Source: Desulfobacteraceae bacterium (GTDB lineage Bacteria > Desulfobacterota > Desulfobacteria > Desulfobacterales > Desulfatirhabdiaceae). Taken from it: 13,628 bases of DNA. Shown piece after piece: positions 7,662 through 13,628 of the stretch. A program made the translations under genes and the position numbers. The notes beneath the pieces were generated by a model. It was given only the letters and a program-made list of their open reading frames with translations, was not told the DNA's origin and made no database searches. The stretch is taken from the NCBI GenBank assembly GCA_027325475.1, contig DAIEFO010000027.1:1-13628 (forward strand), given 5' to 3'. Position 1 is the first letter of the stretch; every line of letters starts with the position of its first letter.

Positions 7662-7692
7662 TGTTGACAACACGTCATCCTGTTCTTAGTTT
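7662..7692 (+). promoter_or_regulatory. Candidate promoter/operator of the Fur-FeoA feoA feoB operon
   Basis: A consensus -35 TTGACA (7664-7669) is followed after 17 bases by a weak -10 (TAGTTT, 7687-7692), 26 bases before the fusion gene's ATG. The -35 is buried in a perfect 11-base palindrome, TGTTGACAACA (7662-7672), so a repressor bound there would block polymerase. No classical Fur box (GATAATGATAATCATTATC-like) is visible in the gap. The promoter is moderately supported; the operator role is inferred. Confidence 0.4.
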
Positions 7693-7718
7693 TTTCGGTT
7701 ACATCGGGGGATTGTCAG

Positions 7719-8444
7719 ATGAAACAGCTCCACCGCCAGGAAAAAACACAGTTTAAAAAACTCTTCAAACAGGAAGCCATTGATCGTTTTGAAGATCGGC
7801 TCAAGGTTCTGGAAATTTTTTTAAACACCGAACATCACGTCACTGTCGGGGAACTGACGTCGATGATCGAAGACAGTGGCATGTCTCTGACTCCGGACTT
7901 TGTGCTGGACACGCTGAAGCTGCTTTGTTGTTTTGGCTTTGCTCAGAAAAACCGTTTTGAAGATGGTCATATTCGTTATGAACATCAACATCTGGGGCAC
8001 CACCATGACCACATGATTTGTATGCGCTGCAATAAAATCGTGGAATTCGAGAATGAGGAACTGGAAAATCTTCAGTTAACTATCGCCGAGTCTTATGGTT
8101 TTCACTTGTTGCAGCACAAGATGGAGCTGTATGGCATCTGCGCCGGGTGTATGAAAGATCATGTCCAGATCATGCCCTTAACCATGACCCGGCAGGGCGA
8201 ACGGGTCGTGATCAAGGAGTTTACCGGCGGCGTGGAGGCCCGGATGCGCCTTTTGTCCATGGGGCTCAGGATCGGTGATGAGGTTCAGATCATCACCAAT
8301 ATCGGCAAGGGACAGATGGCTATTGCCGCGGAATTCAAACGGTATGTGATTGGCCGCGGTCTCGCACAAAAAATCAGAGTGATTCCGATTCACAAGAAAA
8401 GCGCTTCCGCCGGAAAAATGGATGAACTTCATGCTGCTGAGTGA
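7719..8444 (+). CDS. Fur-family metalloregulator fused to a C-terminal FeoA domain
   Basis: This 241-residue two-part protein has a Fur-type repressor at residues about 1-148: a winged-helix region, then a dimerisation domain with HHHDH at 94-98, C101/C104 (HMICMRC) and C141/C144 (GICAGC), the second structural-zinc pair. Residues about 153-225 form an FeoA/SH3-like domain (ERVVIKEFTGGVEARMRLLSMGLRIGDEVQI). A normal Fur is about 140-150 residues and a normal FeoA about 75, so both are complete. FeoA domains normally act on FeoB, so a role coupling Fe(II) sensing or transport state to transcription is inferred. The recognition helix is unusual: the TVYR motif of typical Fur aligns with FVLD. 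A G-rich ribosome binding site (GGGGGA) precedes the ATG. The 3' end overlaps feoA by 23 bases, indicating translational coupling. Confidence 0.9.
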   Translation: MKQLHRQEKTQFKKLFKQEAIDRFEDRLKVLEIFLNTEHHVTVGELTSMIEDSGMSLTPDFVLDTLKLLCCFGFAQKNRFEDGHIRYEHQHLGHHHDHMICMRCNKIVEFENEELENLQLTIAESYGFHLLQHKMELYGICAGCMKDHVQIMPLTMTRQGERVVIKEFTGGVEARMRLLSMGLRIGDEVQIITNIGKGQMAIAAEFKRYVIGRGLAQKIRVIPIHKKSASAGKMDELHAAE

Positions 8445-8655
8445 TATAAAACAAGGACATAAGGCCAGAATAGTGCATGTTGGTGGTAGTGGCGCCCTGC
8501 GAAGGCGTATTTTTGAAATGGGCATTATCAAAGGTACAGAGGTGTATATTGAAAAATATGCGCCGCTTAAAGATCCGCTGGAACTGATCGTCAAGGGATA
8601 CCATCTTTCGCTTCGGGTTGAAGAGGCCTCCCAGATCACGGTCGAACCCGTCTGA
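8422..8655 (+). CDS. feoA: Ferrous iron transport protein FeoA
   Basis: This is a 77-residue stand-alone FeoA, a small cytoplasmic SH3-like protein that works with FeoB in Fe(II) uptake. Family features are LSDIKQGHKARIVHV at the start, LRRRIFEMGIIKGTEV in the middle and LSLRVEEASQITVEP at the end. It overlaps the preceding fusion gene by 23 bases (14 if the second ATG, at 8431, is used). Neither ATG has a strong ribosome binding site, which fits re-initiation after the upstream gene. It is the second FeoA domain encoded in this operon. feoB starts 18 bases later. Confidence 0.93.
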   Translation: MNFMLLSDIKQGHKARIVHVGGSGALRRRIFEMGIIKGTEVYIEKYAPLKDPLELIVKGYHLSLRVEEASQITVEPV

Positions 8656-8673
8656 AACATCGAGAACACTGCC

Positions 8674-10851
8674 ATGACTTCCCGAAAACTGACCATCGCT
8701 CTTGCCGGCAATCCCAACTCCGGAAAAACGACTATTTTCAATAATCTGACAGGTGCTCACCAGAAAGTAGGAAACTGGTCCGGTGTGACGGTTGAGAAAA
8801 AGGAAGGCGTCATCATCCGTCACGGATATGAGCTAACCATCATCGATCTTCCAGGAACCTACAGCCTCACCCCGTTTTCCATCGAGGAAATTGTCGCCCG
8901 GAATTTTGTTCTGGATGCACATCCGGACGTGGTGATTGATATCATTGACGCATCCAATCTGGAACGCAGCCTTTATCTGGCCACCCAGCTCCGGGAAATA
9001 GACTGCAAGGTGCTGTTTGCGCTGAATATGGCGGACATGGCTAAATCCCGGGGCGTCAAGATTCATGCCGACAAGCTGTCAGAGCTTTTGGATGTGCCGG
9101 TGGTGTTTACGGTCGGCAATAAAAACGAGGGGATGGACGCCCTTTTGAAGAAAGCCATCGAGCTGGCGGAAAATACCCGGCAGACCCCTGAGGGACGCAA
9201 GGTGCATTACAGCCCGGATATCGAGACGGCGGTGGCCGATCTTCAGAATTTCATCCATCAGGCGCTCCCGGAAAAATTGCCTTACAGCGAACGCTGGACA
9301 GCGATCAAGCTGATCGAAGACGATAAAATTGTTCGGGAACGCATTCTTTCTCTTTCAGGAGATCATCAGCAGGCGCTCGAGGCGCAGATCCGTCTGGCCA
9401 GACAATATATCACGGACCGTTTCGATGACGATCCTGAAATCATCATGACGGATGAGCGCTATGGATTTATCGCCGGCATCGTCAAGGAAGCGGTTACGAC
9501 ATCCGCCCGGCAGCGGGTGGATATTTCCCGAAACATCGATCTGGTGCTGACCAACCGGTTCATTGGCTTTCCGATTTTTATTCTTTTTATCTGGGGGATG
9601 TTTCAGTTGACATTTTCTGTCGGCAAATATCCCCAGGAGTGGATTACGGCGTGCGTCCACGCCCTGTCTGCGGTGCTGGAATCGCATCTTCCCGATTCGC
9701 TGTTCAAGGATCTGCTGTTAAACGGCATTATTGCCGGTGTGGGCAGCGTTATCGTATTTCTGCCCAATATCCTCATTCTGTTTTTCTGCATTTCGCTGTT
9801 TGAAGATACCGGATACATGGCCCGGACGGCGTTTCTCATGGATAAAATCATGCACGCCATCGGTCTTCACGGAAAATCGTTCATTCCCATGCTCATGGGG
9901 TTCGGATGCAACGTTCCGGCCATTATGGCGACCCGAACGCTGGAAAGCGAAAAAGACCGCATTCTGACCATTCTGATTACCCCGTTCATGTCCTGTTCGG
10001 CCAAATTGCCCATTTATATTGTGTTGACCGGTACGTTTTTTGCTGCAAGAGCCGGCACCGTGATTTTCATTATTTATCTGACGGGGGTCGTTCTGTCCAT
10101 CATTACGGGCCGCTTGCTGCGGACAACGCTGCTCAAAGGGCTGGATGCGCCGTTTGTCATGGAGCTGCCGCCATACCGGATTCCCATGGCGAAAAGCGTT
10201 ATGATTCACATGTGGGAACGCAGCAAAATGTTCCTGAAAAAAATGGGAAATGTCATACTGATTGGCTCTATCGTTATCTGGACGCTTTCAGCGTTTCCGC
10301 GACATATCGAATATTCCAGAAACTATGAAGCTGAAATCCAGAACCTCCAGCGCCAGGAGGCGCTTCAGAAGCCAGTGAATGCGGCAGCCCGGAGGACTTT
10401 GGAAAAAGAGACCGCTGCCGCCATGGATGATATCAAAGGGCAGATGCAGGCTGAGCATGTGGAAAAATCCTATATGGGGCAACTGGGCAAACTGCTGGCC
10501 CCTGTGTTTGCGCCGATCGGCATTGACTGGCGCGGCAGCGTGGCGCTTCTGAGCGGTTTTGTGGCCAAGGAAATCGTTGTCAGCACCCTGGGCATTCTCT
10601 ATGTCGCCAGAGGTGACAATAAAACCGAGGCGCTGCGCACTGCACTGGCATCTTCAGATATGACGCCGCTGTCCGCGGTTTCCATGCTGGTATTTGTCTT
10701 GCTCTATCTGCCCTGCCTTGCTACCATCGCCACGATTCGCAGAGAGCTTCGATCCTGGAAATGGACGGCGTTCAGTATTGGGTACAGCACATCGCTGGCA
10801 TGGGTGATGGCGTTTTTGGTATATCATAGCGGTCGGTTTTTGGGATTTTGA
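8674..10851 (+). CDS. feoB: Ferrous iron transporter FeoB
   Basis: This 725-residue inner-membrane Fe(II) permease has an N-terminal G-protein domain. G1 is GNPNSGKT at 12-19, switch I lies around T39 (GNWSGVTVEKKEG), G3 is DLPG at 58-61, and G4 is NMAD at 118-121. A cytosolic helical region follows to about 290. Multiple membrane segments then run from about 295 to the end, forming two Gate-type halves. The Cys residues conserved in the family are present: C412 in GCNVPAIMATR, C441 in MSCSAKLPIY and C681 in LPCLATIATI. A hydrophilic loop at about 550-600 separates the late membrane segments. All G motifs and membrane parts are intact and the length is normal, so it should be functional. It ends the iron cluster; no feoC-like gene follows. 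Confidence 0.97.
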   Translation: MTSRKLTIALAGNPNSGKTTIFNNLTGAHQKVGNWSGVTVEKKEGVIIRHGYELTIIDLPGTYSLTPFSIEEIVARNFVLDAHPDVVIDIIDASNLERSLYLATQLREIDCKVLFALNMADMAKSRGVKIHADKLSELLDVPVVFTVGNKNEGMDALLKKAIELAENTRQTPEGRKVHYSPDIETAVADLQNFIHQALPEKLPYSERWTAIKLIEDDKIVRERILSLSGDHQQALEAQIRLARQYITDRFDDDPEIIMTDERYGFIAGIVKEAVTTSARQRVDISRNIDLVLTNRFIGFPIFILFIWGMFQLTFSVGKYPQEWITACVHALSAVLESHLPDSLFKDLLLNGIIAGVGSVIVFLPNILILFFCISLFEDTGYMARTAFLMDKIMHAIGLHGKSFIPMLMGFGCNVPAIMATRTLESEKDRILTILITPFMSCSAKLPIYIVLTGTFFAARAGTVIFIIYLTGVVLSIITGRLLRTTLLKGLDAPFVMELPPYRIPMAKSVMIHMWERSKMFLKKMGNVILIGSIVIWTLSAFPRHIEYSRNYEAEIQNLQRQEALQKPVNAAARRTLEKETAAAMDDIKGQMQAEHVEKSYMGQLGKLLAPVFAPIGIDWRGSVALLSGFVAKEIVVSTLGILYVARGDNKTEALRTALASSDMTPLSAVSMLVFVLLYLPCLATIATIRRELRSWKWTAFSIGYSTSLAWVMAFLVYHSGRFLGF

Positions 10852-10873
10852 TGCGGTGTGATATGGAGGGGGC

Positions 10874-11317
10874 ATGAGGATCAGAATCATATGGCGCTGG
10901 GGGTTGGTGGCCTGTCTGTTGATGTGCAGCACGGCTGCATACGCTGGACAACGTTTGTCGGTTTCCGCCAAGGAAGCCAAAATTCGCGTTGGCGCAGGAA
11001 ATAATTTTGATGTCGTCTGGAAGGCGGAGAAATATTATCCGTTTCTGCTGGTCAAAAAATCCGGCGACTGGTATTTAATCAAGGATTTTGAAGGTGATGA
11101 AGGCTGGGTGCATAAATCACTGGTCGGCGCTGTCGAGACCGTCATCACCTCCAGGCCGAAGTGTATTTTCAGGGCGGAACCCAAGCCGGACGCCAAGGTG
11201 CTGTTCACTATCGGCGCCGGCATTCCGTTTAAAGTATTGAAACGCAGCGGCAAATGGCTCCTCGTGGAGCACGCGGACGGTGATAAGGGCTGGGTTCAGG
11301 ACACAATGGTATGGTGA
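10874..11317 (+). CDS. Exported protein with two bacterial SH3-like repeats
   Basis: This 147-residue protein has a signal peptide: a basic start, hydrophobic LVACLLMCSTA, and probable cleavage after AYA at 22-24. There is no acceptable lipobox at C18, so a soluble periplasmic or wall-contacting location is expected. The mature part holds two tandem bacterial SH3 units, about 28-85 (KIRVGAGNNFDVVWK, SGDWYLIKDF, DEGWVH) and about 90-147 (FRAEPKPDAKVLFTI, SGKWLLVEHAD, DKGWVQ). Such domains usually bind peptidoglycan or peptides; the ligand here is unknown. GGAGG precedes the ATG, which lies 22 bases after feoB. The next gene starts 6 bases after its stop. The spacing suggests co-transcription, although a functional link to iron uptake is not shown. 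Confidence 0.88.
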   Translation: MRIRIIWRWGLVACLLMCSTAAYAGQRLSVSAKEAKIRVGAGNNFDVVWKAEKYYPFLLVKKSGDWYLIKDFEGDEGWVHKSLVGAVETVITSRPKCIFRAEPKPDAKVLFTIGAGIPFKVLKRSGKWLLVEHADGDKGWVQDTMVW

Positions 11318-11323
11318 TATAAA

Positions 11324-12304
11324 ATGAAAACAGATACAACGCAGGTAATTGTCAGTATCGGTTCGGCGCTGGTGGATATTCTGGCGCATGCATCCGATGA
11401 TTTTGTGGAGAAATCCGGCGCCGTCAAGGGCGGCATGACGCTGGTGGAGCATGCGGTTATTGAAAATGTTCTCTCGGATATGAATGCCGCTCCCAGTGTT
11501 GTTCCGGGCGGCTCCGCATGCAACACGGCGATCGGCGTCGCCCGATTGGGCGGGGCATCACGGTTTGTCGGAAAGCGCGGGGCAGGCCCTATGGGCGTTT
11601 TTTTTGAGACGGGCCTGATCGAAAGCGGGGTGGAGCCATGGCTGCTTCAGTCGCCTTCCCGGACCGGAAGGGTGCTTTCAATTATCACTCCGGATGCCCA
11701 GCGGTCCATGTTGACCTGCCTGGGGGCGTCTTCTGAAATTCATCCGGAGGAAATTGCGGAAACCTGTTTTGATGGCGCAGCGGTGGTGCATATCGAAGGA
11801 TATCTGTTGTTCAATCCCGCGCTCATTTTACAGGCATTGAATCTGGCCCAGAAATCCGGTGCCCGCATTTCTCTGGACCTTTCCAGTTTTACGGTGGTTG
11901 AGGCCAACAAACCGCTGCTGGACCAGATTGTGGATACCTACGTGGATATCCTGATCGCCAACGAAGATGAAGCCCAGGCGTTTACCGGATGCTCCGATGA
12001 GCAGGAGATGATCGAGAGCCTTGGCAAAAGGGCGGAAATCGCTGTGCTGAAAGTCGGTTCCCGCGGCAGTTATATCTCCCGAAATGGCCGTGTATTGAAG
12101 GTCGATCCCGCAGGAAGTGGTTGTGTCGTGGATACCACCGGTGCTGGTGATCTCTGGGCGTCCGGCTTTTTATTTGGGCTGGTTCGCGAATATCCGTTGG
12201 CGCATTGCGGAAAAATTGCATCCGCCTGCGGGTATGAGGTCTGTCAGGTGGTCGGCGCAAGCATACCGGATGCAGGGTGGGACAGGATTCGGGAGCTTTT
12301 GTAA
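11324..12304 (+). CDS. PfkB-family carbohydrate/nucleoside kinase (adenosine kinase-like)
   Basis: This 326-residue cytoplasmic kinase belongs to the ribokinase/PfkB superfamily. The N-terminal signature GGSACNTAIGVARLG has G62, G63 and N67. The Asn-Glu motif (IANEDEAQAF, N213 to E216) is in place. The C-terminal signature DTTGAGDLWASGF (270-282) has the catalytic base D276. Members phosphorylate a hydroxymethyl group of a sugar or nucleoside with ATP. Sequence alone does not fix the substrate. The overall pattern (FVEKSGAVKGGMTLVE near the start, early GSALVDI) resembles the adenosine kinase-like branch that is common in proteobacteria. The start 6 bases after the SH3-protein stop implies the same transcript. 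No truncation or missing active-site residue is apparent. Confidence 0.93.
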   Translation: MKTDTTQVIVSIGSALVDILAHASDDFVEKSGAVKGGMTLVEHAVIENVLSDMNAAPSVVPGGSACNTAIGVARLGGASRFVGKRGAGPMGVFFETGLIESGVEPWLLQSPSRTGRVLSIITPDAQRSMLTCLGASSEIHPEEIAETCFDGAAVVHIEGYLLFNPALILQALNLAQKSGARISLDLSSFTVVEANKPLLDQIVDTYVDILIANEDEAQAFTGCSDEQEMIESLGKRAEIAVLKVGSRGSYISRNGRVLKVDPAGSGCVVDTTGAGDLWASGFLFGLVREYPLAHCGKIASACGYEVCQVVGASIPDAGWDRIRELL

Positions 12305-12368
12305 AGACGAAAAAATCAGTACAATACGCTGTATCCGGACTTTTTTTAAAACGTAAAGGAGATTTAAA

Positions 12369-13055
12369 ATGGTGCAGAAAGTCAGCCGGAAAAAACTGCT
12401 TAAAGAACCCGATGAATTCATGACCGTCAGCAGCAAGCTGATTCAATGGGCCACAGATCATACGCAGATAGTGGCGATCGCGGCCATCGGCATAATGGTA
12501 ATCGTGGCTGTTTCTGTCGGAATTCACACCTATATCCGCAACGCCAACAGCCGGGCGTCGGCGCTGCTGACACAAAGCCTGAATCAGTACGAGACCGCCA
12601 TGAAAACCGATAACGATCCGGTCAAAGCGTATCAGGCCGTTGAAAAATCGTTTTCACAGGTTGTCGATCATTATTCCGGAAGGCGTATGGGACAAATCGC
12701 CGCCGTTGAATTCGCTGATATCTGTTTTCGGGCGGGTCAGTATGATCGAGCTGTTTCTCTGTATCAGGCTGCGCTGAAAAAGTTTGGCGATATGCCATTT
12801 TATAAAAGCATGGTGCTGAGCGGTCTGGGTTATGCCTACGAAGAGAAAAAAGACTATCCGAACGCTCTGAAATATTTTGAAATGCTTAACACGTCACCGG
12901 ATGCTTCCCAGAAAGACGTGAGCCTGTTCAACCTGGCGACCATTTATGAAAAAATGGGTAATAAGGAAAAGAGTAAAACTCTGTTTGCACAGATTGTCGC
13001 GGAATTCCCAAATTCCATTTACACCGAAATCGCCAAAGAAAAGAATATCAGCTAA
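12369..13055 (+). CDS. Membrane-anchored tetratricopeptide-repeat protein (YfgM-like layout)
   Basis: This 228-residue protein has a short cytoplasmic N-terminus (KVSRKKLLKEPDEF), one membrane segment at about 33-55 (IVAIAAIGIMVIVAVSVGI) and a helical domain facing the other side. The helical domain has TPR-like units at about 105-220 (AAVEFADICFRAGQYDRAVSLYQ, GLGYAYEEKKDYPNALKYFE, NLATIYEKMGNKEKSKTLF). The layout matches the single-pass YfgM type, which in enterobacteria helps the Sec translocon and periplasmic chaperones; that role is not demonstrated for this protein. AAAGGAG lies about 8 bases before the ATG. The 64-base gap from the PfkB gene has no clear terminator, so co-transcription is possible. 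Confidence 0.88.
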   Translation: MVQKVSRKKLLKEPDEFMTVSSKLIQWATDHTQIVAIAAIGIMVIVAVSVGIHTYIRNANSRASALLTQSLNQYETAMKTDNDPVKAYQAVEKSFSQVVDHYSGRRMGQIAAVEFADICFRAGQYDRAVSLYQAALKKFGDMPFYKSMVLSGLGYAYEEKKDYPNALKYFEMLNTSPDASQKDVSLFNLATIYEKMGNKEKSKTLFAQIVAEFPNSIYTEIAKEKNIS

Positions 13056-13159
13056 TCTCAGAAGTTTGTTTATATATGTCAATAAAATCAGGATGCTTAT
13101 CAAATACCATCGGCGCAACAAGTTCATAAAGCCCTTCGTGGCCTGTCGAATCACTTCCA

Positions 13160-13253
13160 GATGATTTTGTAAAAAATCCGGATGTTGCGCCAGCACTGCA
13201 TCCTTCGTCATTGCGGCGTACCCAAAAGTACGCCTCACTCCTTGCGGATTTGC
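13160..13253. repeat. Degenerate second copy of the palindromic interspersed repeat (inverted)
   Basis: Positions 13198-13253 match the inverse of the interior of copy 1 (3520-3574), with one gap and about 48 of 56 positions identical. A decayed version of the 'TTCGTAAAAAGTCCG' arm precedes it (ATTTTGTAAAAAATCCG at about 13163-13179). The opposite arm is not recognisable past 13253, where the TumE-like reading frame begins on the minus strand. The rest of 13056-13159 is an AT-rich spacer in which I see no supported gene or RNA. A minus-strand frame there is discussed in the findings. Confidence 0.7.
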
Positions 13254-13446
13254 GCACCATCATGCAGATGCCTATGATCTTTGAATCCTAATTCCGGTTT
13301 ATGTCTGGCATTGCCATATCTGAATATCAAATTTCCCTTAACATCCTGATATTGATATGCGTAGCTGGTTATTTCAATTTTATATTTCGCTTCAATATGC
13401 ATTCGAACATGCAAAAATGACCCATCAATCAGAACGATTTTTTCAT
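13235..13446 (-). pseudogene. TumE/DUF6516-like toxin remnant, frame-disrupted and 3'-truncated
   Basis: Read on the minus strand, this frame encodes IVLIDGSFLHVRMH, then YAYQYQDVKGNLIFRYGNARHKPEL and a His-rich DHRHLHD. From memory of the family, this resembles the core of TumE/DUF6516 small toxin-like proteins (GSFL.VR, Y.YQ..D..GNLIFRYDNAPHHPE, HHKH). The part after the His motif is replaced by repeat sequence, which supplies the TGA stop at 13237-13235. At the 5' end, the natural-looking start (ATG 13446-13444 followed by six A's) is one base out of frame. One extra A would give MKKIVLIDGSF. In-frame alternatives are TTG 13414 or ATG 13402, both inside the conserved region. It overlaps the antitoxin-like gene by 18 bases. 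It is likely inactive. Confidence 0.5.
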
Positions 13447-13596
13447 TTCATTTTTTGGCAGCGCCGCTGAATTCACGGAAATGATTCTTGCCACCGGCGT
13501 CCCCCTTGACAGAATCGTAATTTCCTCACCATTTTGCACTTCTCGCAATAAACTGGAAAAGCCGCGATTGGCATTGGCGGCCGTAATGGTTTTCAT
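13429..13596 (-). CDS. Short Phd/YefM-type antitoxin
   Basis: This 55-residue protein starts MKTITAANANRGFSSLLREV and continues QNGEEITILSRGTPVARIISV, the hallmark N-terminal DNA-binding and dimerisation domain of the Phd/YefM (prevent-host-death) antitoxins. A GGAGG ribosome binding site (13606-13602) lies 5 bases before the ATG. Usual members are 75-90 residues, and the C-terminal part, which wraps around the toxin, is short or missing. The frame ends MKKSF soon after an A6 run, and a toxin-like frame continues in the -1 register. It could still bind its own promoter as a repressor, but neutralising a toxin is doubtful. The surrounding AT-rich codons differ from the core genes, suggesting acquired DNA. 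Confidence 0.75.
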   Translation of the reverse strand: MKTITAANANRGFSSLLREVQNGEEITILSRGTPVARIISVNSAALPKNEMKKSF

Positions 13597-13628
13597 AATA
13601 GCCTCCGAAATAAGTAGGTTTCATCACT

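Noticed and set aside
7635..7664. Terminator after the zinc-ribbon gene (ACATTCC/GGAATGT stem with GGGGCCCC in the loop)
   Set aside because: Only 7 bp with a long loop and no T-tract immediately after it; it overlaps the stop codon and the candidate promoter.
9718..10209. Long open frame antisense to feoB
   Set aside because: His/Asn/Gln-rich translation typical of the reverse strand of a membrane-protein gene, with no ribosome binding site.
12315..12352. Terminator between the PfkB and TPR genes (T7 run at about 12340-12348)
   Set aside because: The only stem before the T run is 4 bp (ATAC/GTAT) and is separated from it, which is too weak.

Overview
The window reads as a chromosomal segment of a Gram-negative anaerobe, most likely a Desulfobacterota (Desulfobacterales-type) bacterium. 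This is inferred from the sigma-54 two-component pair, the Fur-FeoA/feoA/feoB iron locus, the moderate GC content and a palindromic 'GACGGCTTCGTAAAAAGTC' interspersed repeat of a kind I recall from that group. No rRNA, tRNA, CRISPR array or intact transposase gene was seen.

Left part (1-2996), minus strand: a histidine kinase (1431-2861) is followed by its sigma-54-dependent response regulator (64-1416) and by the first codons of an apparently secreted protein that leaves the window (1-59). These three are closely spaced and look like one operon. Both the kinase and the regulator carry non-consensus residues at normally conserved positions: Gln after the phospho-acceptor His, Ala at the receiver switch position, and EAFTGA in place of GAFTGA.

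Central part (2997-7654), plus strand: an unrecognised small basic protein ends inside a palindromic MITE-like repeat (3460-3610). recN (double-strand break repair) follows, then a cytosolic PAS-PAS hybrid histidine kinase starting 13 bases after recN, then a small FmdB-type zinc-ribbon protein.

Iron block (7719-10851), plus strand: a Fur-FeoA fusion regulator overlaps a free-standing feoA, which is followed after 18 bases by feoB, the ferrous iron transporter. The Fur part keeps its metal-site motifs but has an altered DNA-recognition helix. The locus therefore looks like self-contained Fe(II) uptake with a built-in, non-standard regulator.

Right part (10874-13055), plus strand: a secreted protein with two SH3-like repeats, a PfkB-family sugar/nucleoside kinase and a membrane-anchored TPR protein follow closely, probably in the same transcription unit or a contiguous one.

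Right edge (13056-13628): an AT-rich accessory patch on the minus strand. It holds a short Phd/YefM-type antitoxin gene with a good ribosome binding site, overlapped in the -1 frame by a TumE/DUF6516-like toxin remnant. The remnant is cut off at its 3' end by a second, degenerate copy of the same interspersed repeat. This patch and the Fur-FeoA locus are the most interesting parts of the window.
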